From: Escallonia rubra | Lineage: Eukaryota; Streptophyta; Magnoliopsida; Escalloniales; Escalloniaceae | Assembly: GCA_033065855.1 (NCBI GenBank) | Contig: JAVXUO010001968.1 | Span: forward strand, 62,001-126,000 | Direction of reading: 5' to 3' | Length of the DNA stretch: 64,000 nt | Shown: piece after piece, positions 1-10,640 of the stretch | Layout of the letters: the number at the start of each line of letters is the position of its first letter | Position numbering within the stretch: the stretch's first letter is position 1 | Program-made: the position numbers and the translations under genes | The notes under the pieces: generated by a model | Seen by the model: the letters and a program-made list of their open reading frames with translations, nothing else | The model's database searches: none | Told to the model about the DNA's origin: nothing

Positions 1-15
1 ATTCCATGGTATGTC

Positions 16-1150
16 CAGTGTTGTTAAAGGCGCAGGCGCATCTAAGGCGCAAAAGGTCCCTGGAGCCTAGGCGCAAGGCGCAGGCTCTCGCCTTTTCGAA
101 GCGAGGCGCGCGCCTTTTCGAAGCGAGGCGCAATATTAAAATAAATAAATAATAATACACTAAAACAATAAATTATGTAAAAAAAAATAACATGACAACT
201 AACAAACTTCCCAACACTGGAAGAAGTTTCAAATTTCATCACATCATAATTTAACAAGTTTCCAAGAGAAGTCTTAAATCTACTGAAAAATAACAAATCA
301 CCAAACATTTATGTTTTTTGGGCATCAATCCTCATTGTTTCTCCCCAGCTGCCTTCTTCTTTGCTTAAGTTACCAACATTGAAAGAGCATGGAAACTTTT
401 GAATTAACAAATCAATTCGTTGTGCCAAACAGCCCCTCCAACTTCATTGTCCATCCCCTTCTGAAAATCTGTTATCATTTCTCATCAGTGCTTACCATAG
501 CATCTCACAGCAAATCATAGCTAGCTTTGTCATTGAAGGGGGGGGGGATAAAAAGCACGAGACAGAATAAATTCATGACGTGAACATGGAGCAATGAAGC
601 TCACCCGAGAGAGAGAGAAAGAGAGACAAACCTGCCACAACTGAGAAGCTGCTTATTTTGACCAGCAGAGTAGCAGTTGCAAAGAGGACCAGCAATGACG
701 GCGGCTGAAGCAGTGCCAACGACTGGAGAGCAGACGGCTGGAGGAGACGGGAGATGCGACGGCGAGCGGAGACTAGAGATGCGATGGCGAGCAGAGACGG
801 GAGATGCGACGGCGATGAACGTAGCAAAGCTTGGGTCTTGGGTCGTGAGGTGACTGTGAGAGACTGAGAGAGCTTGGGTCTTGGTCATGAATCAGAAACT
901 AATTTGGGTGGTTTTGACTTGGTAAAGACAAAAAGAGAAAAAAATAAATCGACAGCCCACCGCCTACGTGAAAAAAATTGAACGGCCACACAGTCTTGTG
1001 CCTAGCTTGGCGCCTCCACCGCCGCTGCGTGCCTAGCGGCTGGGCACACTAGGCGCGCGCCTTCTTGAACACGCTGCGTCTAGGCCTAGGCGAGGCGCGC
1101 TGTGTGCGCCTAGCTGCGCCTTGCGCCTAGGCACGCTTTTAATAACACTG
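16..1150. mobile_element. Non-autonomous hAT-type DNA transposon
   Basis: The left end reads CAGTGTTGTTAAAGGCGC. The right end, reverse-complemented, begins CAGTGTTATTAAAAGCG, so the ends are terminal inverted repeats. An 8-bp duplication GGTATGTC flanks the element (8-15 and 1151-1158), which is the hAT target-site length. Subterminal parts are rich in GGCGC and CCTAGGCGC words. The interior (about 570-860) has short direct repeats of a GAGACGGGAGATGCGACGGCGA-like word. No transposase coding is visible, so it needs a helper. Both ends and the target duplication are nearly perfect, suggesting a fairly recent insertion. Confidence 0.85.
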
Positions 1151-1158
1151 GGTATGTC

Positions 1159-1629
1159 AAGCAAATAAACTATCTCTCTACGATGACATGTCATGCAAAC
1201 TATCTCGCTTCACTTATTATCATACGAATATAAAAATGTATATATTTAAAAAAAATAACATAAGAGATTTAGAAGAGAAAAAAATGATGCTACAATTGAA
1301 ATAATAAAAATAACGTAAGAATTTATTCAAATCTATTTTTTTAATATATGCTCACAATAATGGGTGTAAAAATTTATCAATATAGTATATAGCTTTTAAA
1401 ATCATTTTTAAAAATTAAAAAAGTTGACGTTATTTTTTGGATGGAACCACTTGACCAACAAATAACTGTATAATTATTATGAATAAAAGTTGCAATAACG
1501 ATAAAACTTATTCGTAAATCTGATAGTTGAAAATAATTTAAAGTTATATACTAAGCATGTTAGCGTGTTTAAAGGTATGTAAATATTATTTTGGACGTGG
1601 TCCTTATTTTAAGTTTATTTAATTTTGCA
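1159..1629. other. AT-rich intergenic stretch
   Basis: No ORF with recognisable similarity, no terminal repeats and no simple repeat of note. It separates the hAT element from the tandem repeat upstream of the first UGT exon. Confidence 0.4.
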
Positions 1630-1659
1630 GGAACTATATGAGGACTACATTAGGAAGCC

Positions 1660-2670
1660 TTATCTAATTTGAAAACTTATTCTAAAACTCCAAATATAAT
1701 AACTTTTTAGAATGTTTAGAAATAGTTTTTCAATTATATAAGGCTTACTAATATGGAAATCAACTTATTTAGAATTAAGGCCCCATCCAAGATAATTTTT
1801 GAGACCTTTAGCTACACTTATATATGTTTATTATTCTATTTCACATTGTAAACACAATTCGTCCATCCAAGTACTATTAATGTAATGTGTTATTTTCTTT
1901 TTTGGATATATGCATTTTATATTCATATCAGAGAGTAGATTTAAGGATATAATAATCAAAATTAAGTCTTAATAAGTTAGTTCATTAATTGGTTTGAATT
2001 ATAGAATGTTCAGAATTCATTTTTCAGACATATGAATTTTTCTATTCATATTAGAGAGTGGTTTTGAGAATACAATAGTCAAAATTCAGGTTTAATAAGT
2101 TAGTTCGTTAGTTAATTAGAGTTTCAAAATGTTTAAAATAAGTTTTCAGTTATATATGTCTTACTATAATATGAAAACTGATTCTAAAACTCCTAATATA
2201 CTAATTTTTGAAATGTTTGGAATTAGTTTTTCGATTATATATGACTTACTGATATGAAAACTAATTTATCAAGAAATAAAGACCCATCCAAGATAAGATT
2301 TGAGATCTTTAGCAATACTTATATTATTTATAATTCTATTTCACATTGAAAACATAATTCGTCCATCCAAGTTATAATAATCTAATGTGTTAATTTATTT
2401 TTTTGGATATATGTATTTTTATATTCAAATCAGAGAGAAGATTTAGGGATACAATAGTCAAAATTAAGTCATAATAAGTTAGTTCATTTATTAGTTAAAG
2501 TTTCAGAATATTCAGAATTCTTTTTTTAGATATATGAATTATTATGCGTGCTCGTATTAGAGAGTGAGTTTGAGGTCAAATGTAAGTTTAGTTCATTAAT
2601 TAACTTGAGTTTGAGAATATTTAGAATTAGTTTTTAAGTTATACAAGACTTACTAATACGAAAATGAATT
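1660..2670. repeat. Two-copy tandem repeat, unit about 500 bp
   Basis: Landmarks recur about 500 bp apart: GAAAACTTATTCTAAAACTCC near 1670 and GAAAACTGATTCTAAAACTCC near 2170; CATCCAAGATAA near 1786 and 2284; GTTAGTTCATT near 1975 and 2479. A third, partial unit begins near 2630. The copies are diverged, so the duplication is not recent. No coding capacity. It ends just upstream of UGT exon A and may have displaced that copy's promoter. Confidence 0.7.
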
Positions 2671-2737
2671 AATTCTTCAATCACTTATACACTCTTCCAC
2701 CTGAATTAGAAGCATTGTGATTGAAGGGCCATAGAAA

Positions 2738-3354
2738 ATGGAGCGACGAGAGATTGCCACCAGTAACAAAGCACATGTCCTGGTATTCCCTTCACCAGCA
2801 CAAGATCACATAAACCCAGTTACACTCTTCCAAGCCCTTAGCCTCGAAAGGCCTTAAGGTCACCTTAGTTGCCACGAACGAATATATGCAACCCAAGGAC
2901 AGCTCAATCCAGATTGAGCATATCTCTGGCTGCTTCGAGGAAGACGGACAGGACACCGATAACACCATCTTTGATCCCCTTAGAATGGCCGTTATGCGCA
3001 GGTTGCCGGAGCTTATTGAGAAGCAAAAGAGCTTAGGATGCCCAGTCAAACTTATTGCGTATGATTCATTCATGCCATGGGTTTTAGACACAGCCCACCA
3101 GCTAGGCCTCAATCTTGTGGTGTTTGTACCATTTACTACCATGAGCATCAAGGGTCGTTACATACTGATCCTAGTGAAGGGTCTACGGTATCAATGCCTT
3201 CGATGCCTTTACTGGGAACCAAGGATTTGCCTTCATTCATCTATGATACGAGTTCATATATCCGTCTATATTACGTCTTGTTGTGAATCAGTTCTCCTAT
3301 TACGGAAAAGTAGACTGGCACTTGTTCAACACTTTTGACAAGCTGGAAGGTGAG
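2738..3354 (+). pseudogene. UGT74-like glycosyltransferase exon 1, broken (copy A)
   Basis: The start ATG at 2738 sits in the same leader context as the other copies (GAAGGGCCATAGAAA before ATG). The reading begins MERREIATSNKAHVLVF, then QDHINP where intact copies have QGHINP or QGHMNP, the motif carrying the catalytic His. A 2-bp deletion relative to copy B near 2820 shifts frame. Most of the remaining exon reads from about 2886, beginning MQPKDSSIQIEHIS and including LIEKQKSLGCPVK and the catalytic-Asp motif AYDSFMPWVLD. A further deletion of about 22 bp after HQLGL (near 3110) removes the segment equivalent to YGAAFFTQSC and shifts frame again. The exon ends GAG at 3354, followed by GTTTGT, a usable donor. 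Closest relative in the window is copy G at 50.3 kb. No exon 2 follows before copy B. It cannot encode a working N-terminal domain. Confidence 0.85.
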
Positions 3355-3970
3355 GTTTGTTTCTCTTTGTCCCCCTCCCACCCTCTTCACCTTCACTATA
3401 TAGCTAGAGGCTAGTCATGTACTCTTACTTGGGGATTTTCCGGCTTACGTTCATTGGACCTGATCATCACTTGCACTTGCTAGATGACGTTAAAAGATCA
3501 CCTTAAGTTATTCGGAATAACACTAACAAAGTGATTTCAATAACCTTTTGTCTCGCGTTAAGTGATGCTCATCATTGTTACGTGACAATCAGAAACCTCT
3601 CACCTGTTACTTACTATCCCCACTATTTTATTTCGCCTACATAAGAAACTATTTCTTTCACACTAACAAAGGGATATTACGTAACATTTTGGCTGTTACT
3701 CGAGTTGTAGTAAGATATATACAATTTTTCGTATAACGATAATTAATAGTTGTTAAATGACTTTAGTGACTTTTATTTAATAAGGTTAAAAAAGTATGGT
3801 TAAGAATGTATCTAAAATTATTAGTGAAGATGCTCCAAACAATATTCAAAAATCAGTTATTGTCACTATTCAAGGGGTTCTATCTTTTGTAAGCCTGATA
3901 GTAGAAATAATATTTTTCCAAAGAAAAACAGTCAGCGGATCAACCAAATAAATCCATAGAGAGGAGCTGT
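3355..3970. other. UGT intron or downstream flank shared between blocks
   Basis: No gene. The sequence from the exon-A donor to about 3900 matches 50,830-51,360 downstream of copy G, for example GATCACCTTAAGTTAT and the CCTTTTGTCTC area. This shows the block duplication included the flank. No PSPG-coding sequence is present. Confidence 0.6.
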
Positions 3971-3979
3971 GTGGAGGGG

Positions 3980-4770
3980 TTTAAGTCAAAGCAGAAGCAA
4001 GGGCCGGATAAGATAATGATAAGACCCAAGATCAGGCTTTATAATATGAAAAGAGAAAATATAGAACCTATAAGGGAAAAGATAATAAAAAAGATATCAT
4101 TTGGCTTGAAAACCAACCAAAAAATATCTCTGTGTCGGCCTCCTGGTGGATGGCAACCCCATCAGGTTGCTTTGCATATCATTTGAGCCTGATGCATAGA
4201 GTTTGGCATTGTCCTACGGCCTCGTCTCCCCATGCCAGCATTTAACAAATATTCAAAGGGTTTATTCTGCGTGGCATCCTCAAACTTATATGCATAAATG
4301 TCTTTTATAACTTTTATTTATTGACATTAAAAAAATAATATTCAGAGTTGTCGTTAAATTGTAGCAAATCCGAAAAAAGAGAGTCAATGTAGAAACCATA
4401 TAATAAATCCACAGACGTTGCAGCAGCAGCAGAACTCGTGCAGGGGTGTGCGATCTTCCCTCATAAGTATCACCACTCCACAAGAAGTTAGGAGATCAAG
4501 CCCAGCCCTTAGGTCAAAGCAAGAAACAAAGGCTAGTATAAGAGAAATATTTAAATATCATTCTCCTTGATAACCACCCAAAAAATATCTCTGTGTCGGC
4601 CGCCTAGTGGATGGCAACCCCATCAGGTTGCTTTGCATTCTTATCAGAGCCTGATGCATAGAGTTGGCTTCCACTGTCACACTGCGTTGTCACCCCAATG
4701 CCCACCATTCAACAAATATCCAAAGGGTTTATTATGAGTGGCACCCTCAAAATTTTCCGCCATAACCGTG
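3980..4770. repeat. Imperfect tandem duplication of UGT upstream DNA
   Basis: Two diverged copies, about 3980-4300 and 4510-4770, share AAAAAATATCTCTGTGTCGG, GATGGCAACCCCATCAGGTT and CCAAAGGGTTTATT. A single counterpart lies at 51,410-51,640 in block 2. The duplication is therefore private to block 1 and later than the block duplication. Confidence 0.7.
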
Positions 4771-4873
4771 ATACCATAATGTTTATCTTAAGTGGTATAA
4801 TGTGCACCACCTAGTTTTATAAGTTTGACACTTGTCCTCCCCGACCATATTCCAGATAAAATATCACTGGATA

Positions 4874-4903
4874 CTAGTTTTGATCCCGTACGTTGTACAC
4901 GGG
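4874..4903 (-). mobile_element. Helitron-like 3' terminus
   Basis: On the minus strand an imperfect hairpin built on CCCGTGTAC and GTACGGG is followed by ATCAAAACTAG. Plant Helitrons typically end in a short hairpin a few bases before CTRR (here CTAG). The same tail, hairpin then GATCAAAACTAG, recurs on the + strand at 46,450-46,479, so they are one family. The element would extend rightward to roughly 5.6-5.7 kb, where homology to block 2 (51.7 kb) resumes. I could not fix a 5' TC end, and no helicase coding is visible. Confidence 0.5.
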
Positions 4904-5652
4904 AACAACAACTATCAAATTATTTATTAAGAGATTAAGTATTTATATGCTTAATAACAATTACAAAATTGACTGTGACAGTAAAATAATCAAAATTTTA
5001 TTTTTACTTTTTTAAAGGAGTTCTTCTTCCAATTTTTATCCTTAGAAATGAACTTAAATAATAATTATTCGTTTTTAGTGACAAATGAATATGAAAAATA
5101 GTGTATGAAATAATAAAAATTGTCTATTCAAACTAATAGCAATTGCAGTAATCATACTAACAACAATAACACTGTGTTGAGATTGTATTACTCAAGACCA
5201 CCAAGAAAAGAGTAAGATCACATAATAAATAATTGAAAAAAATGAGAGCATAAGCTATATACAAAACTTGCAATTAAACAAAAGGAAGGAGATTAGGGTA
5301 GTTTAAGAGAAAAATTGATGGAGAATATTGTGTTTTTCTAAACAATAAAAAAGATTTAAGATTAAAATGGAATATACAAAGATTTGTTTTTGTCAAAATC
5401 TAGGAATTTATGGAAATGGGTAGAGTATCTTGACATAGAAGAGAGAAAGAAAATTAAAATCTATTTAATTGGTTGAATTTTAAATGGAAAGAAGGAATTC
5501 AAATGAGAGAGAAAGAGGATCAATCTAAATCACTATTATAAAAGTAAGTAAATTTAAAGTATTTTTAAATTTTCAAAATAGGAAAGTGCATATGGCGAAC
5601 TAAGAGAGTGTCCAAGTAAGCGATGACCGGACAACATTCTCTCAGTTTCGAC

Positions 5653-5656
<4 letters not shown>

Positions 5657-5709
<53 letters not shown>
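5657..5709. repeat. (AT)n microsatellite
   Basis: About 26 uninterrupted AT dinucleotides, lying where homology between the two UGT blocks resumes. Confidence 0.95.
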
Positions 5710-5713
<4 letters not shown>

Positions 5714-6144
5714 GATTCCAGATACACAAATAAGTAAGAACTTCATTACCAAATTATAGAATCTGCTAAAACTTTGTCTTAAAAAGTTAATTCACGTCAT
5801 CCGAAACTAGCGGCTCAATGCGATGACTACACGGAGGCGTAATCTCCAAAATTAGCATGTAGTATTATCTCGGTTTGCAAGTGCATGCAACAAAGACTCT
5901 TGAACAACACTATTGATTTTTCTCTTTCAGAAGTCACACAATATCATACTCGTAATGTATAGACACTAAAAATATCAAAGTGTTGTAACGGAATTTTGGA
6001 GTGACAGTCAAGAGGGAATTTGTGGAGCCGAAGGAAATTGTGTGGAGCCAAAGGAAAGAAAAAGGCAGCCGTGGCTGCTCCACCAGCCAAACAGGAGACC
6101 CAAAAAGAGGAGGTGACCCCCACCCCCATGTGTTTTGAAACGCA

Positions 6145-6152
6145 TATAAATA
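6145..6152 (+). promoter_or_regulatory. TATA box of UGT copy B
   Basis: TATAAATA lies 138 bp before the ATG at 6283. The same octamer sits 137 bp before the ATG of copy E (52,156-52,163), and the leaders share ACTTGGGAGAGCTCGGTGTA. Two copies of a TGTGGAGCCAAAGG-like word lie just upstream (about 6020-6052). Conservation across the block duplication supports a real core promoter. Confidence 0.7.
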
Positions 6153-6282
6153 CAGCACCCATTAGCTAACTTTATGGTGGCAGTTCTCTCACGAGTAAAC
6201 TTGGGAGAGCTCGGTGTAATAAACCCATCTCCAAGTCTACTTAAATCTCCTTTGCTGATTTGTGGTTGAAGGGCCATAGAAA

Positions 6283-6965
6283 ATGGAGAGACAAGAAGTG
6301 GTCACTAGTAGCAAAACACATGTCCTGCTATTCCCTTTCACAGCACAAGGTCACATAAACCCAATGGTACAATTCTCCAAGCGCCTTGCCTCCAAAGGCC
6401 TTAAGGTCACCCTAGTTGCCACCAACAAGTCCATGCAATCGCAAGATAGCTCAATCAAGGTTGAGCACATTGCCAACCTCTTGGACGAAGGCGATCAGAT
6501 AATCAACAGCGTTGATTCCTTTCTTGATCGCCTCCAAGTCGCGGTTTCACACGGATTGCCCGAGCTTATTGAGAAGCAAAAAGGCCTTGGATGCCCCGTC
6601 AAGATTGTAGTGTATGACTCGACCATGCCATGGGTTTTAGACATACTCCACAAACTAGGCCTTTATGGAGCTGTGTTCCACACTCAATCTTCTGCTATTG
6701 CATTTTTTTTGGGTGCAAAAATCTTGTGCTATTGCTGCTGTTTACTACCATATGCATAAAGGGTCATTGAAGATTGGTCCTGCTACTGAAGGGTCTATGG
6801 TGTCACTCCCTTCTATGCCACTGATGGAAAACCAAGGATCTGTCCTCTTTCATCTATGACTTGGGCTCGTATCCGTCCATGTTAAGGCTCGTTCTAAATC
6901 AATTCTCGACTTTTGTAGAAGCCGATTGGCGCTTCTTCAATACTTTCGACAAGTTAGAAAGTGAG
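6283..6965 (+). pseudogene. UGT74-like glycosyltransferase exon 1, broken (copy B)
   Basis: The ATG at 6283 follows the conserved leader GAAGGGCCATAGAAA. The first 140 or so residues are open: HVLLFPFTAQGHINPMVQFS with the catalytic His, then GLGCPVKIVVYDSTMPWVLD with the catalytic Asp. After YGAVFHTQS there is an insertion of about 34 bp relative to copy E. It looks like a partial duplication (TCTTCTGCTATTGC and TCTTGTGCTATTGC) around a filler ATTTTTTTTGGGTGCAAAAA, and it shifts frame. The reading continues in another frame as VYYHMHKGSLKIGP, and one extra A near 6825 shifts it back to reach the conserved end TFDKLESE. The exon closes with GAG and GTATGT, a good donor. The promoter region is intact, so this copy may still be transcribed. 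It corresponds to copy E in block 2. No exon 2 lies between it and copy C. Confidence 0.88.
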
Positions 6966-7407
6966 GTATGTTTCTCTTGATCCCCTTCTACCATCACTAG
7001 TTAGTTACATACGGTTAGTCAGGGCTGAGTGGTTGCCTTTATTGAAGGGGCCATCATATCAAACAATCATCTCAAGATATCCGACATATAAATTAAGTAT
7101 ATTACCTTTTGTCTCACGTCTAGCTTACCCATCGTTCGCAATTGTAACTTTCCTTGGTTCTCTGGGTTGACGCAAAAGTCTTTTGTTCATGCCCGAAACA
7201 TCAATTTCATAACCTTTCAATTTGTCATTGTAAATTGCATGAAGTCAAAAGCAGCACTATTAGCCTGGTCAAACCTGGTTGCTGAAAGATAGCCCTTCAA
7301 TGCTCTCTACGGATAAACTCAACAAAATGTCTACATCAATTCAAACCTAATCCCCACTTACATATTCTCAAGTACGCAGACTCGAAACAGACAATTGGAG
7401 ACACGAC
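6966..7407. other. Gap between first exons B and C
   Basis: No exon 2 is present. The segment near 7170 (CGCAAAAGTCTTTTGTT, then CCGAAACATCAATTTCATAA) matches 53,398 onward in block 2, so the two gaps are homologous. The TATA-like TATAAACT ahead of copy F reads GGATAAACT here, suggesting loss of the core promoter of copy C. Confidence 0.55.
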
Positions 7408-7968
7408 ATGGGTAGCACCAAAACTCTTGATCTGGTCCTCCCAATGCTACAGTTCTCCAAACGCCTCGCCTCTAAAGGCGTCAGTCACCCTAGTCGCCAC
7501 CACAAACTCCATGCAACCACCATACAACTCGATCAACATCGAGTACATTCCGGATGCCTCTGACGAAACTGATCAAAATTAGAAGGATGCTGGGTTAAAA
7601 AGCTTCAAATCAGTGGCTTCTCGGGTCTTACCGGATCTCATTGAGAAGCTAAACGGGCATGGATCATGCCCTGTCAAGCTCGTTGTCTATGACTCGGTAC
7701 TGCCATGGGCTTTGGACATAGCCCACGAGTTAGGTCTGTTTCTGCCATATATTACCATATAAGTCATGGGTCTTTGAAGATTGGTTCTTTGGAAGGGGAA
7801 AACGTGGTGTTGCCATCGATGCCGTTGATGGGTGTCAAGGATTTGCCTTCTTTCATATCTGATATGGATGCGTATCCAGCTTTGTTGAGGCTTGTTCTTG
7901 ACCGGTTCTCTAATTTTGAGAAGGCGGATTGGCTGTTGTTCCACTCTTTTGACAAGCTGGAATGTGAG
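7408..7968 (+). pseudogene. UGT74-like glycosyltransferase exon 1, broken (copy C)
   Basis: Counterpart of copy F at 53,669 and still very close to it in sequence. The ATG at 7408 opens MGSTKTLDLVL, after which the segment equivalent to PFPVQGHINP, including the catalytic His, is deleted. A 2-bp loss near 7480, an in-frame TAG near 7580, and a deletion of about 37 bp after the ELGL motif near 7737 (removing CGASFFTQSCAV) further break it. The end LLFHSFDKLECE is recognisable, but the donor reads GAG then TTATGT instead of GTATGT, so the splice site is lost too. The intron beyond it has received a MULE-type element and a large GC-rich insertion. Clearly dead. Confidence 0.9.
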
Positions 7969-8013
7969 TTATGTTTTGTGCATTAATGGTCAGTGAGGTA
8001 GGTTCCCTTACAG

Positions 8014-8838
8014 GGATCCGGATCGTCTGTTGTGGCTAGGGTTACAGCAGGCGTGCTGTAGCCCCAGTCACAGCCGTCCGATCAAAACGGACGTGCGAGA
8101 TTAAGCCACGTCGTCAATTCCCCAAAAAGAAGCAGACACGAAGGCTTAACGGACGGCAGAGTGCCGTTAAGCAAATCTGCCCCGTCTCTCTCTCAAACCT
8201 GTAACTCCCCTCTCTCTCTCTAAAAAAAGTCCGATCGATTGCTGCTTCTTTCTCTCTCTTCTTGCTCTCTAATAACCACTGTTTAGCGAAGGTCGGATAT
8301 GGGTAGATTTGGCTTGACAGTGGAGGCTTTGGTGGTTCGGGATGGCGAGATGATGTGAGAAGCGGTGGTGATGGTGATGCTAGAAGTGACACCGGAAGGT
8401 GGAGCTATCAACGCTGGAAGTGGAGCTGTCGCCGCCGAAAAGAAGGAACGAAGAAGTTAAGGGAGCTGATTTCAGAGATTGGGGGTGAATTTTTAATAAG
8501 AGAGAGATGCAGATCTGGGTAAATGGAAGGTGATGATGGGGTGAATTTCAAAGCTGATTTCCGTCCATGTCGCCGGAAGGTGATGCTGGAAGGGTGAATT
8601 TCATCTGTCCAGAGAGAGAGAGAGAGGCAAATCTGGGTGAATTTTGAGAGAGATGGAGAGGAGTTGAGAGAGAGAGAAACAGGCAGACAAATCTGGGTAA
8701 CGGCTGTTACCTCCGTCTGCTTCTTTTTGGGGAATTGATGACGTGGCTTAATCTCGCACGTCCGTTTTGATCGGACGGCTGTGACTGGGGCTACAGCACG
8801 CCTGCTGTATCCCTAGCCACAGCAGACGATCCGGATCC
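8014..8838. mobile_element. MULE-type non-autonomous element in a UGT intron
   Basis: Terminal inverted repeats of about 134 bp start GGATCCGGATCGTCTG at the left and, reverse-complemented, identically at the right. A perfect 9-bp duplication CCCTTACAG flanks it (8005-8013 and 8839-8847), the Mutator-superfamily length. The paralogous intron of copy F (about 54,325-54,345) keeps the undisturbed site, a single CCCTTACAG, so insertion followed the block duplication. The interior is CT/AG-rich with two GGAAGGTGATGCTGGAAG-like repeats and no transposase. The near-identical arms suggest a young insertion. Confidence 0.92.
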
Positions 8839-8929
8839 CCCTTACAGGCCTCTATTAAACAAGCAAACGTTCAGCAATAACGAAGTGGTGCTTAACATAC
8901 GGAGTGTGAACTTGGACGTTCCCAACCAA

Positions 8930-8959
8930 CTAGCTAATATACCCGTGCATTTGCACGGG
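8930..8959 (-). mobile_element. Helitron-like 3' terminus in a UGT intron
   Basis: On the minus strand a perfect 8-bp hairpin (CCCGTGCA, AA, TGCACGGG) is followed by TATATTAGCTAG and then T, as expected of a Helitron 3' end in an AT target. Homology with the copy-F intron stops at about 8918, just outside this end. The element therefore probably begins the 3.7-kb stretch that separates C from exon 2. The opposite end was not located. Confidence 0.5.
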
Positions 8960-9249
8960 ATACGCATCCATATCAGATATAAAATAAAGAAATAACTCGC
9001 AAGTCTATTAATTTGTCAAATAATAAATTAAACGCGCTGCTTAAATTGATAATCTCATTCACAACAGCTGTTTAAGAAATAAAGAACATTTTAGCGTGAA
9101 TTTCAGAAATACCAATCTATCATCTAAAACCATTATTGACGGGAAAAAAAATGTATCGTAAGTTTTGCCAACATGTTAATTGCTAGTAATTCCTGTCCTC
9201 CTTCATTTCCTTGTTTATCAAAATTGTTGCCTTGTATCTTTAGAAGTGT

Positions 9250-10010
9250 GGAGTGACCCGGGGGTCATAGTCCCTAAGGGTGCCGACGCAAGCCCCCAGT
9301 GCCGGAGCACGTAGGCCAGTCACGCAGGCACCCTAACGGAGATAGTGTCCCAGAGGAGTCGCCTATTCCGCAGGCCGATGTAGCATCCCGCAGGAGCCGT
9401 CTACCTGGCCGGCCAAGGTAGCATCCCGGAGGAGCCGTCTACCTGGCAGAAGGGGAGTCTTTGTGCCGGAGCACTTAGAGCTCCTTGGCAAAGATAGTGT
9501 CCCGGAGGAGTCGCCTATCCCTGCGGGTGAGTCCTTATGCCGGAGCACTTGGAGCGAGTCAAGGTAGCATCCCGGAGGAGCCGTCTACCCGACTGGCTGA
9601 GGTAGCATCCCGGATGAGCCGTCTACCTGGCGGAAGGGGAGTTGAAGAGCTCCCTGGCAGAGATAGTGTCCAGGAGGAGTGGCCTATCCCCGCGGGTGAG
9701 TCCTTGTGCCGGAGTACTCGGAGCGAGTCAAGGTAGCATCCCGAAGGAGCCGTCTACCTGGCAGAAGGGGAGTTGAAGAGCTCCCTGGCAGAGATAGTGT
9801 CCCGGAGGAGTCGTCTATCCCCGCGGGTGAGTCCTTGTGCCGGAGCACTCGGAGCGAGTCAAGGTAGCATCCCGGAGGAGCCGTCTACCCGACTGGCCGA
9901 GGTAGCATCCCGGGGGAGCCGTCTACCTAGCGGAAGGGGAGTTGAAGAGCTCCCTGGCAAAGATAGTGTCCAGGAGGAGTCGCCTATCCCCGCAGGATGA
10001 TGTACACTCC
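9250..10010. repeat. GC-rich tandem repeat built from a 30-36 bp word
   Basis: The word AGGTAGCATCCCGGAGGAGC (continuing CGTCTACC) recurs near 9415, 9565, 9600, 9730, 9868 and 9900. It alternates with a sister word GATAGTGTCCCGGAGGAGTC. Together they form higher-order units of about 130 and 171 bp: GAGATAGTGTCC-type starts near 9488, 9659, 9789 and 9960. The base composition is strikingly GC-rich against the AT-rich surroundings, indicating foreign or transposon-borne origin. Long open frames here are by-products of the repeat. It may be the body of the element whose end is at 8930. Confidence 0.8.
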
Positions 10011-10029
10011 GGAGAGTGGGTTGAAGCAT

Positions 10030-10330
10030 GTTCCATGACCAAGGTAAGGTGCGCATGGTGTGATGAATGAGTGTGGTGCCCGGGGGCATGATGATATGAT
10101 TGTGGCGCATGGGCGCGATGAAATGAGTAAGGTGGCGGGGGCACGTCTGTGTCAATGGTGGCGCATGGGCGCGACAGAGTGCGTATGGTGCTGGGGGCAC
10201 GGTAGTGTGACAGAGAGCCTGGGGGCACGACTGTATTAGCGGCGCGGCGCACGGGCGCGGCGAAGTGTTGAAGTGCGACGCCCGGACGCCGGCGACGGGG
10301 TCGCGGAGTTGTGTCCGGGCGACGGGGGTC
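10030..10330. repeat. Degenerate GC-rich repeat (GGGGGCACG / GGCGCATGGGCGCGA)
   Basis: Short words such as GTGGCGCATGGGCGCGA and CTGGGGGCACG recur at irregular 40-60 bp spacing. Composition matches the adjacent array, and both probably belong to the same inserted unit. No gene. Confidence 0.55.
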
Positions 10331-10399
10331 GCGGAGTTATGTATGGTTCCTTGAAGAGAAGTGAATGTGCTAAGGATGGAGGCCAGAGGCCAACCCTTC

Positions 10400-10640
10400 G
10401 GGGAAGGCCAAGGCCAACCTCATGGGGAGGCCGAGGCCGACCCCAATGGCGAGGCCGAGGCCGACCCCCAATGGCGAGGCCGAGGCCGACCCCAAGGGGA
10501 AGGCCAAGGCCGAGGCCGACCCCAACGGGGAGGCCAAGGCCGAGGCCGACCCCAACGGGGAGGCCAAGGCCGTGGCCGACCCCAAGGGGGAGGCCAAGGC
10601 CGAGGCCGACCCCAAGGGGGAGGCCAAGGCCAACCTCCTT
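10400..10640. repeat. 30-bp GC minisatellite
   Basis: From 10,501 to 10,620 there are four consecutive 30-bp units starting AGGCCAAGGCCGAGGCCGAC, preceded by about three degenerate units. Because 30 is a multiple of 3, all frames stay open and give repetitive Gly-Arg-Pro or Ala-Glu-Ala-Lys peptides. I do not regard these as genes. Confidence 0.9.

Noticed and set aside
5500-5570. Possible + strand Helitron 5' end (TCACTATTATAAAAGTAAG)
   Set aside because: Orientation does not fit the 3' end at 4,874 and the TC start is ambiguous.
9240-10010. CRISPR-like array
   Set aside because: Repeats and the intervening sequence are both repetitive. This is plant nuclear DNA with no cas genes.
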